A stretch of DNA of 6,722 nt. Origin: Planctomycetaceae bacterium (GTDB taxonomy: Bacteria; Planctomycetota; Planctomycetia; Planctomycetales; Planctomycetaceae). A program made the position numbers and the translations under genes. Shown in pieces: positions 1-6,356 of the stretch (positions are counted from its first letter, which is position 1; the number at the start of each line of letters is the position of its first letter). The DNA is taken from the NCBI GenBank assembly GCA_003445035.1, contig DLVV01000127.1, positions 1 through 6,722 of the forward strand. Direction: 5' to 3'. The notes under the pieces were generated by a model. The model was not told the origin of the DNA and searched no databases. It saw only the letters and a program-made list of their open reading frames with translations.

Positions 1-3000
1 TGTCCTTGCCGTCACCGCCCAGCAGCGTGTCATCACCGGTACGGGAATTGAGCCGGTCGCTGCCGTTACCTCCGGCGAGGAGGTCGTCTCCGCTGCCGCC
101 ATCGAGAGTGTCATGGCCGTCGTCGCCGAGAATCGAATCGGCGCCGCTCCCACCGCTGGCCCGGTCGTCGCCGTGGCCAGCCAGAATCACATCATCACCG
201 CTGTTTCCGACCAGGAAGTCATTGTCGGTTCCACCGGTAAGCCTGTCGTCGCCGCCGCCGCCAAAGAGGCTGTCACGTCCGCCGCCACCGTCCAGTTGGT
301 CGCTGCCGCTGGACCCATTGAGCCGGTCGTCACCGTCCGATCCCTTCAGGGAATCGTCTCCGGCGTGCCCGGTCAGTATGTCATGACCAGCCTCGCCGTC
401 GAGTTCATCTCGTCCGTCATTGCCCAGCAGTGTGTCGTTGCCGTCTCCACCGAACAGTTCATCGTCACCGTCGCCACCGGACAGGTTGTCCTTGCCGGAG
501 CCGCCCCGGAGCGTGTCGTCGCCGCCCTCGCCGGTGACCACATCAGCCCCGTCGCTGCCCAGCAGCGAATCGTCAGCGCCGCTGCCGATGATCGTGTCGT
601 TGCCGCCGCCACCGACGGCCAGCAATCGGACCGCTCCGAGAGCCCGTCCACCGGCATCGATCGTATCGCGTCCGCCCTGTCCGTTGACCTCCAGCAGCAC
701 TGTAGGCACTCGGTCGACGGTGCCAATAGTGACCGCATCGCGTCCCGCACCGGCGTCGATGACCACGCGTGTGATCGAATCCTCGATGGTGATCGTTCCG
801 CTGCCGTCGGAGACCTGCAGCTGCGAGGTGGCATTCTGCAACACGTTGATCTGGTTGTTGCGGCTGTCGGCCTTGACCGTCACCACGTCGGCATCAAGAC
901 CACCGTCGAGCAGATCCGAGCTGTCACCAATCCGCCAGATCAACTGGTCGTCGCCGGCATCACCGTGCAACGAGTCGACCCCACCCTGACCCTGCAACAG
1001 GTCGTGGCCGGTACCGCCATACACCTGGTCGTTGCCACCGCCGCCATACAGCGAGTCGTCACCGCCGCGGCCCTTGAGCACATCGGAACCGCTGCCACCG
1101 CTGATGTGGTCGTTGTCACCGGCCCCGACCAGCGTGTCCTGTCCGCCACTGCCGAGGATCGTGTCACCAGAGAGGCCCGACCCGGTGGGACCAGGTCCGG
1201 GAGGCCCGGGTTCGCTTGTTCCGCCGGCGAGCGTCAGGTCGAGTTGATAGGTCTGAACCAGGTCGGTGGCACTGGTCACCCGGACGTAGTATTCGCCGGC
1301 CGTCGTCAGAACCTGCCCGGCGATTGCCTCGCCCTCTCCAACCCCACCCGCATTCGACACGGCCAGCACCGTGGTGCCATTGGTGTCGAGAAATTCGAGC
1401 GTGAGATCAGCCTGGTTGGCGGCATCGAACGGCGACGCGCTTCCCCCCTGCGGCCCCTCGTCATACGTGGGCCCCAACGGTTGCAGAACGATGTCGAGTG
1501 AGGCTCCCTGGAGAGTGCTGAACTTGTAGACGTCGATGTCGGACGACCCGTCGGCACTGACAAAAGCCGACTGGGCTGGATCAACGGTATTGTCCACCGC
1601 GCCATCCCCGTCCCCGTCGAATTGTGTCGCCGTGTCACCACCGACCACGAGGGTCGTGTTCTCGATCTGGCCGAGATCGGTCGCATTCCCCTTCGTGTCA
1701 TTCCCCGAGCCGCTCTCGAAAAAGTCGCCGTAACTCCGCTGCACCGCCAGGATGTCATCGTACTGGGGCCCATCGAAGGAGGTCGACGCAATCGGCTCCA
1801 TCAATTTCGTCTGATTGACCGGGATGACATGGGCGAACCCCAGGCCGTGGCCGTTCTCGTGGCCCAGCACATTGCGGAGTGCCCGCGAGTCGTTCGCGGT
1901 GTTGTCGTAGAAGTTGTCATTGGTGTCGATGACCATTTCCCCGATGTCGGGGAAGAAGTTGTAGGCCAGGACATTCGAGTTGCCGTCGATCGAGTGGCCA
2001 CCGATTCTCAGGTCGGCCCGCACATCCAGCACACCCGGATTCGAGTTGTTCCCGGCGAACGCCACGCCATCGTCATTGGGTTCGAAGACGAACGTGATTC
2101 CCGACAATTCGCCCCAGCGATCAAAGATTGCCGAGAAGGTCGGAAACCAGGTTCGGTTGGTGACGTCCGCACCGGTGGCTGTTTCGTTGTAGATCGTATC
2201 CAGTCGATCGATCAGGTCACTGTTGGCACTCGATTCGCCATTGATACCGCCCAGAGCCGGAATCGGGGTGCCCTCGGGCACGATGCCCCAGGTCAACGTG
2301 GTCGGATCACCCTGCTGCAACCCGCTGCCGTCGGTTGCGGTGGTGCTCCACCTCGGAGCGACCCGATACCGAGCGGTGTACTCGTTGAGAATCGGATCGA
2401 GTATGTTCCGCATGTATTCGTCAGAGGAACCGGGCGCAAAGATCGGCATGGCCAGGCCCGCGGTCTCCGAGTCATCGTCAACGATCGTCGCCGTTCCCAG
2501 TCCGTCGGTGATCCTCGCCCCACTGGCACTCGAGAGCACCAGGTTGAACGTCTCGTCGGCTTCCACCTCGGTGTCGCCCAGCACCGGCACGCTGATGGTC
2601 CGGGTCACTTCACCGGGCGCGAAGACCAGCGTTCCAGCCGTCGACTGGTAGTCCTCGGTGACGGCCGTTGCCGTGCCGTCCTCGGTCGAATAGGTCACCG
2701 AGACGGTGTCTTCCTGCGGACGCGAGAGCGTGACGACAAAGGTGGCATCGGTCCGGTCGGTCAGGCCGTTGAGCACGATATCGACATTGTCAATCGCCCA
2801 GGATTCATCATCACCGCCCTGGTACCCATCTCCACCGGCGTACCACTGGATCGTCACCGTTCCGGCCGTGTGAGGGATCGCGTCGAGGTTCGAATCGATA
2901 CCAAGATCCCAGGCAGAATCGTTGATGTAGATCGGGTGATTGCCACCGAACGGCGTGAACAGGTCGTTGCGGTTATGTTCCAGCTCGACGCCGTCCTCGG

Positions 3001-4642
3001 GAGCGTAGGCGTCACCGGCCAGCAGGTCGTAGTTGTCGTCGGTCAACTGCTGATCGAAAGCCACGCTGTAGACCAGTTCGCCGTCAACCGCGACATTGAA
3101 CACGTCGGGATAGTCGACCGGATCACCCTGGGCGTCACCGGCCGCAGTGTGACCGTCCCAGTTCTCGATGATCGCCAGCAGGAAGTTGATATCCAGGCTG
3201 GTGTGGTCGGGCAGGTTGGAGAGCACGAGTGTGATCGGCTGGGGAGCCACGCTGCCCGGTTCGGATGCCGTCCCGCCACTGGTGTTCTGCAGGAACGATC
3301 CCGAGAAGGTGTTGCCGACGTCGTTGCCCAGTCCATCGTAACCCTGGACATCGACCAGGCCGGCCGCGGCGGCGTCATGAATGAACTCCAGGGGCATCCC
3401 GTCCTCGAAGTCCGTGGTGAAGATGCTGCCGCTGCTGTCATCATCCCCCTCGGGATTGACCGTGGCGTCACTGAGAGTCAGCGTCCATTGCTCATCACCA
3501 TCGACCAGGTCGTTGCCACCACCACCGTCCATGTGGTCGGCGTCGAGTCCACCGAAGAGCACATCGGCACCTCCCTGGCCGCGGAGAATGTCTTCCCCGG
3601 CATTGCCCTCCAGCAGATCCCGACCGGGCCCACCGAAGAGGCTGTCATTGCCATCACCGCCCTCGAGCGTATCCGCATTGTTGCCACCGTTGAGCCGGTC
3701 GTCGCCCGTCTCACCCAGCAACAGATCGTCGCCCGCCCCACCGTTGATCGTGTCGTGTTCGGCTCCACCGGAAAGCGTGTCGGCTCCGCCCTGGCCCAGC
3801 AGGCTGTCGAAGCCATCGCCACCCGACACGACGTCGCTGCCTCCTCCACCAAGAAGCACGTCGTCACCAAGGTCTCCGTTGAGCGTGTCGTTGCCGGAAC
3901 CGCCGTTGATCGTGTCGTTGCCATCCCCACCGTGAATGACGTCGGTGTCGTGATTGCCGTCGACACGGTCGTTGCCGAGTCCACCGGAAAGCGTGTCCTT
4001 GCCATCGCCGCCCGACAACGTGTCATCTCCGTCGTTGCCGCTGACCACGTCCTGGCCGTCGTTGCCGTTCAACTGGTCGTTGCCGATGCCACCATCAATC
4101 AGGTCGTCACCGTCCCCACCGGACAGCACGTTGTCACCAGCCGCACCGGTCAACGTGTCGGAGCCGTGACCACCGTCGACCACGTCGTCGAGATCCGCAC
4201 TGGTCAGGACCTCGTCATCTCCCTCACCGGCTCGAACGTCAATCGACGTCAGGGCCGTGAACACCGTCGAGTCGATCGCACTCAGGTCGATCAGGTTGTC
4301 GCCCTCACCACCGATGATCTCGATGCTGGTCAACGACGAGGTGGTCAGCGTGGTCGGAATGCTCGAATGAACCTGGCCGTCAACTTCCAGTTGCACGCGG
4401 CCGGCGTTGAAGGGATCCTCACGGATCACCAGATCCTCGTCCGAATCGGCAGTCACTTGCAACTGCCCCTCCAGAACGATCGCCGTCACCGTCGACAGCA
4501 ATGTCCGATCTTCCAACGCTTCGACCGATGGCCTCCCCGATCGGGAGTGCCACTTGCGGCGAATGGAGGTGCGACGGGTCAACCGGGTCCGCAGACCCTC
4601 TAGCCAGGATCTCAAATGCATCGTCCCATCCCTGGGTTTCAT
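1..4642 (-). CDS. Giant RTX-repeat protein with Calx-beta and matrixin-like metalloprotease domains (3'-truncated by window edge)
   Basis: The frame is open from ATG at 4642 to the left edge: 1547 residues, no stop codon, with an in-frame TAG upstream at 4663-4661. Domains in order: basic leader (1-40) with LEDRTLLS at 43-50; 25 RTX nonapeptides (155-379); beta-sandwich-like region ending in DESWAIDNV (386-627); Calx-beta (628-724); matrixin-like metzincin (about 740-972) with H928-E929-x-x-H932-x-x-G935-x-x-H938, M948 in LMEP, and DDILAVQRSYG at the end; PPC-like sandwich (about 985-1140) with SDIDVYKF; Pro/Gly linker (about 1142-1155); RTX units (1162-1233 and from 1343). Known for the families: RTX loops bind Ca2+ in beta-rolls, and metzincins are zinc endopeptidases. 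Inferred: exported calcium-dependent protease or adhesin; substrate unknown. I found no cysteine codon, hence no cysteine switch. ATG at 4621 is an alternative start with an AGGGA 7 nt upstream. The C-terminus and any export or sorting signal lie outside the window. Confidence 0.93.
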   Translation of the reverse strand, partial: MKPRDGTMHLRSWLEGLRTRLTRRTSIRRKWHSRSGRPSVEALEDRTLLSTVTAIVLEGQLQVTADSDEDLVIREDPFNAGRVQLEVDGQVHSSIPTTLTTSSLTSIEIIGGEGDNLIDLSAIDSTVFTALTSIDVRAGEGDDEVLTSADLDDVVDGGHGSDTLTGAAGDNVLSGGDGDDLIDGGIGNDQLNGNDGQDVVSGNDGDDTLSGGDGKDTLSGGLGNDRVDGNHDTDVIHGGDGNDTINGGSGNDTLNGDLGDDVLLGGGGSDVVSGGDGFDSLLGQGGADTLSGGAEHDTINGGAGDDLLLGETGDDRLNGGNNADTLEGGDGNDSLFGGPGRDLLEGNAGEDILRGQGGADVLFGGLDADHMDGGGGNDLVDGDEQWTLTLSDATVNPEGDDDSSGSIFTTDFEDGMPLEFIHDAAAAGLVDVQGYDGLGNDVGNTFSGSFLQNTSGGTASEPGSVAPQPITLVLSNLPDHTSLDINFLLAIIENWDGHTAAGDAQGDPVDYPDVFNVAVDGELVYSVAFDQQLTDDNYDLLAGDAYAPEDGVELEHNRNDLFTPFGGNHPIYINDSAWDLGIDSNLDAIPHTAGTVTIQWYAGGDGYQGGDDESWAIDNVDIVLNGLTDRTDATFVVTLSRPQEDTVSVTYSTEDGTATAVTEDYQSTAGTLVFAPGEVTRTISVPVLGDTEVEADETFNLVLSSASGARITDGLGTATIVDDDSETAGLAMPIFAPGSSDEYMRNILDPILNEYTARYRVAPRWSTTATDGSGLQQGDPTTLTWGIVPEGTPIPALGGINGESSANSDLIDRLDTIYNETATGADVTNRTWFPTFSAIFDRWGELSGITFVFEPNDDGVAFAGNNSNPGVLDVRADLRIGGHSIDGNSNVLAYNFFPDIGEMVIDTNDNFYDNTANDSRALRNVLGHENGHGLGFAHVIPVNQTKLMEPIASTSFDGPQYDDILAVQRSYGDFFESGSGNDTKGNATDLGQIENTTLVVGGDTATQFDGDGDGAVDNTVDPAQSAFVSADGSSDIDVYKFSTLQGASLDIVLQPLGPTYDEGPQGGSASPFDAANQADLTLEFLDTNGTTVLAVSNAGGVGEGEAIAGQVLTTAGEYYVRVTSATDLVQTYQLDLTLAGGTSEPGPPGPGPTGSGLSGDTILGSGGQDTLVGAGDNDHISGGSGSDVLKGRGGDDSLYGGGGNDQVYGGTGHDLLQGQGGVDSLHGDAGDDQLIWRIGDSSDLLDGGLDADVVTVKADSRNNQINVLQNATSQLQVSDGSGTITIEDSITRVVIDAGAGRDAVTIGTVDRVPTVLLEVNGQGGRDTIDAGGRALGAVRLLAVGGGGNDTIIGSGADDSLLGSDGADVVTGEGGDDTLRGGSGKDNLSGGDGDDELFGGDGNDTLLGNDGRDELDGEAGHDILTGHAGDDSLKGSDGDDRLNGSSGSDQLDGGGGRDSLFGGGGDDRLTGGTDNDFLVGNSGDDVILAGHGDDRASGGSGADSILGDDGHDTLDGGSGDDLLAGGNGSDRLNSRTGDDTLLGGDGKD
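2..616 (-). repeat. RTX nonapeptide array 3 (about 22 units, continues off window)
   Basis: From residue 1343 (VGGGGNDT) to the edge at residue 1547 there are 21 full nonapeptides plus two partial ones, all in one register. Units match G-G-x-G-x-D closely, except LNSRTGDDT and ILAGHGDDR. The array is unfinished at the edge, so the total number of units and what follows cannot be known. Confidence 0.94.
944..1159 (-). repeat. RTX nonapeptide array 2 (8 units)
   Basis: Residues 1162-1233 form eight in-register nonapeptides from ILGSGGQDT to LHGDAGDDQ. They directly follow a Pro/Gly linker and precede LIWRIGDSSD. The array probably makes a short calcium beta-roll separating the PPC-like domain from the next irregular segment. 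Confidence 0.93.
1799..1861 (-). other. Metzincin zinc-binding site and Met-turn within the giant RTX protein
   Basis: The codons read H-E-N-G-H-G-L-G-F-A-H (residues 928-938), an exact HExxHxxGxxH, and a Met follows at 948 in KLMEP. In metzincins the three His bind zinc, Glu is the catalytic base, and the Met-turn lies under the site. The short gap from the third His to Met and the following DDILAVQRSYG resemble matrixins (peptidase M10A), whose domains end in a D-D-I-x-x-I-Q-x-L-Y-G helix. All expected catalytic residues are present, so activity is likely but untested. Confidence 0.9.
2471..2761 (-). other. Calx-beta domain within the giant RTX protein
   Basis: Residues 628-724 show the usual Calx-beta pattern: a TFVVTLSRP strand, then VSVTYSTEDGTA, EDYQSTAGTLVFAPGE, then E-x-D-E-T-F-N-L-V-L and a closing ATIVDDD. 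Calx-beta domains are about 100 residues and bind Ca2+ through acidic residues at the ends; the D-D-D end is intact here. It sits just before the protease domain and likely acts as a calcium-stiffened spacer. Confidence 0.9.
3506..4180 (-). repeat. RTX nonapeptide array 1 (25 units of 27 bp)
   Basis: Residues 155-379 read as 25 consecutive nonapeptides of the form L-x-G-G-x-G-x-D-x (for example LSGGDGDDL and INGGSGNDT) with no insertion or deletion, so 675 bp keep an exact 27-bp period. A few degenerate units occur, such as VDGNHDTDV and LFGGLDADH. The array ends at VDGDEQW. An isolated RTX-like piece, GGEGDNLID, lies earlier at about 111-119. The array precedes the protease domain, whereas classical serralysins carry RTX only after it. 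Confidence 0.95.
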
Positions 4643-4654
4643 CAACCTTGCGCA

Positions 4655-4675
4655 AAGGGGCTAAAATGCCCCCTT
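4655..4675 (-). promoter_or_regulatory. Leader hairpin 13 bp before the RTX gene start
   Basis: On the minus strand AAGGGGGC pairs with GCCCCTT around an ATTTTA loop (seven pairs, one bulged G), with the in-frame upstream TAG in the loop. Only TTG follows, not a long U tract, so a strong intrinsic terminator is doubtful. The 3' arm CCCCTT could instead pair with AAGG in the adjoining CCTTTGCGCAAGG, an alternative fold that reaches nearly to the start codon. It could be an upstream terminator, an attenuator or a translation-control element; the sequence does not decide. Confidence 0.4.
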
Positions 4676-4725
4676 GTCTACATCCTCCCTTTGCCACCCG
4701 TGCATTCATTACAAAGCGACCAATC

Positions 4726-4739
4726 GGCACAATTGCGCC
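4726..4739. promoter_or_regulatory. Operator-like near-palindrome upstream of the RTX gene
   Basis: GGCACAATTGCGCC is a 14-bp inverted repeat with one mismatched pair, centred on CAATTG about 90 bp before the RTX start. It is flanked by similar direct copies CCAATCGG (4720-4727) and CCAATTCGG (4738-4746). It could be a repressor or activator site, but no specific regulator is recognised and chance is possible. Confidence 0.3.
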
Positions 4740-4871
4740 AATTCGGCCGCCAAAACGAACGCAAAACCCGTACAACCGGTAGGGCCACCACAGTCCACCC
4801 AGGTTAACAATCGGGCCGAAATCGACCGCGAGACCACGATCGACGGGAGGATCTGTCGGTCCTCGACTCGC

Positions 4872-6356
4872 TCAACGCCCGGCGGGCTTCAAACCCGGAG
4901 CTGACAGGAACCGGGCCACCACTCGTCCGTCAGCGCGGCTCCAGACGACCACCTCGCCGCTGTAACCGGCTGCAGCCACCAGGTCGCCCTTGAGGGACGC
5001 GGCGACCGAGTAGACCCAGTCGGCCAGACCCTCGTAACTCCGAACGGTCTTCAGCGACTTGACCGAAAACTCGCGAACCAGCCCGTCTGCACCACCGGCC
5101 CAGGCGTGGCCGGCGGCGGCATCGAGACCGAACGTGGTCTTGCCGAAACCGTGGGCGATGAAACGAGTGTGCCCCGCCTTGAAGAATCTCCCCTCCATGT
5201 CGGCCGCCGTTCCGTTCTCGGATTTCGCCAGCACCGGATCCCAGATCCGGATCGCCTTTCCGGCGCCCACCGATAACACCCGCCCGGCGGTCTCGTCGAA
5301 GCCCACCGCGTAGACCGCGAAGCGTCCGGTGAACTTGCCCAGTTGCTTGCGATGTCCGTTGTAGGTCGTGAACAGCCCACCGGTGGCCGCGTCGTGGACC
5401 TTGACCGTCTGGTCACGGCTGGCCGAGACCACGAACCTCCCGTCGCCACTGAAGACGACCCCGGTCACCCAGTCGGAGTGGACCCGGCTGCTCCAGGCGG
5501 GCTTGATCTCATCCACCGGCCACGCCCGGGTCTCGCGCCCGGCCGATCCTGCCGCCACCCGTTTGCCGTCTTTACTGATCGCAGCCCCCAGGACCACGTC
5601 GTCGAAAGTTCCGTAGAGGTGCCTGACACGACCACTCTGGCCGTCCACAAGGGCCAGTTCGCCGTACTCACCGGGCGTCCCGCCCCCGACCAGCAACGAC
5701 CCTCCATCGGCGGTCCAGTCGAGTGAATGGATCCGTTGTGGCCGTCGCCCCAGCCGACGGATCAGCCGGCCGTCGGCGGGATTCCAGACAGTCACTTCGT
5801 GGTACCCGCTGACAGCCAGTTGACGCCCATCGGGCGAAAACGCCAGGGCAAAAACTGGCACCGGCACCGGGTAGGCCACCGGAGACATCGGATGCTGTCG
5901 CGGCGGCAGTTGGGACCGCAACGGCTTGTCGGGATCCTTGCCGTCGAAGACCGCACCGCCGGCAATCCACTTGCGGATCGCTTCGATCTCGGCCGCCGAC
6001 AACGGGTCGTCCTGCCGGGGCATCCGGGCCTCCGGATCCTTTTCGAGAAGTCGGCGAAACAGTTCCGACGCCCCGGGCTTGCCGGCCACCACGCTCGCTT
6101 CACCGGATTCCCCGGCTCGCATCAATTCCGAGAACACGTGCAGACGGTACCCGCCTCGGCTGACCCTGCGCCCGTGACACCCACTGCATCGACGCAACAG
6201 GACCGGAGCCACGTCGCGAAGAAAGGTCACCTTGGCCGGTTGCCTGACAGCCGCCACCACATCGGCTGCCGCCAGGACTGCCACGAGGGCCGTCGACAGA
6301 ACAATCGTGGAGTGGCGTGTCATCAGCTTCATCGCGGGAATCGCCCCGGTGGGCAT
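4872..6356 (-). CDS. Exported planctomycete-type cytochrome c / WD40 repeat protein
   Basis: This is a 494-residue protein. A hydrophobic segment (about 17-36, TIVLSTALVAVLAAADVVAA) is a likely signal peptide. It fits best from internal ATGs at 6332 or 6323, but the ATG at 6356 overlaps the upstream stop as TGATG and is used here. A planctomycete cytochrome c domain follows (about 42-135): haem-attachment C57-S-G-C60-H61, M112-P as probable axial ligand, and a closing helix AEIEAIRKWIAGGA. From about 166 to the end there are roughly seven WD40-like units (for example FALAFSPDG...VTVWNPADG), enough for one beta-propeller. C57 and C60 are the only cysteines. Known: this pairing is common in planctomycetes near DUF1549/DUF1553 genes, with no settled function. 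Inferred: a periplasmic or surface redox protein whose propeller binds a partner or substrate. Translation is probably coupled to the DUF1553 gene. Confidence 0.93.
   Translation of the reverse strand: MPTGAIPAMKLMTRHSTIVLSTALVAVLAAADVVAAVRQPAKVTFLRDVAPVLLRRCSGCHGRRVSRGGYRLHVFSELMRAGESGEASVVAGKPGASELFRRLLEKDPEARMPRQDDPLSAAEIEAIRKWIAGGAVFDGKDPDKPLRSQLPPRQHPMSPVAYPVPVPVFALAFSPDGRQLAVSGYHEVTVWNPADGRLIRRLGRRPQRIHSLDWTADGGSLLVGGGTPGEYGELALVDGQSGRVRHLYGTFDDVVLGAAISKDGKRVAAGSAGRETRAWPVDEIKPAWSSRVHSDWVTGVVFSGDGRFVVSASRDQTVKVHDAATGGLFTTYNGHRKQLGKFTGRFAVYAVGFDETAGRVLSVGAGKAIRIWDPVLAKSENGTAADMEGRFFKAGHTRFIAHGFGKTTFGLDAAAGHAWAGGADGLVREFSVKSLKTVRSYEGLADWVYSVAASLKGDLVAAAGYSGEVVVWSRADGRVVARFLSAPGLKPAGR

Larger units (their letters stand above)
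4643..4871. other. Intergenic region between the WD40 gene and the RTX gene
   Basis: These 229 bp separate two genes of the same strand. I see no convincing gene here. The region holds a GC-rich hairpin (4655-4675), an 8-bp palindrome TTGCGCAA (4648-4655), a near-palindrome (4726-4739), and, read on the minus strand, an AGGGAGG immediately before an ATG-TAG pair (4690-4678). No convincing sigma70-type promoter or U-tract terminator could be seen, but the length and structure suggest that the RTX gene's control signals lie here. Confidence 0.6.

Noticed and set aside
113..1501. 462-codon plus-strand open frame
   Set aside because: It is the exact antisense register of RTX array codons. Its protein is a monotone Val/Ala/Gln sequence with no domain, while the opposite strand gives clear RTX and PPC domains.
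3506..4180. Regular 27-bp repeats as a CRISPR array or DNA satellite
   Set aside because: The period is a coding nonapeptide with variable nucleotides and no repeat/spacer alternation; it translates in one frame as RTX.
1622..4603. 993-codon plus-strand open frame as a real gene
   Set aside because: It is antisense to Calx-beta, metzincin and RTX coding sequence, with no recognisable domain and no ribosome site evident.
4678..4690. AGGGAGG followed by ATG-TAG as a start-stop leader ORF
   Set aside because: The purine run touches the ATG, leaving no normal spacing, so initiation is unlikely; probably chance.
4690..4770. Sigma70-type promoter for the RTX gene (for example TTGTGC with TGTAAT or ATGAAT)
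   Set aside because: The spacings are wrong (13 nt) or the -10 match is poor; no combination is convincing.
4419..4775. 118-codon minus-strand frame over the RTX start and leader
   Set aside because: It overlaps the RTX N-terminus in another frame, covers the leader structures and shows no family features.
4801..4871. Intrinsic terminator after the WD40 gene
   Set aside because: Only short direct repeats (ATCGAC) are present; no stable stem with a U tract was found.
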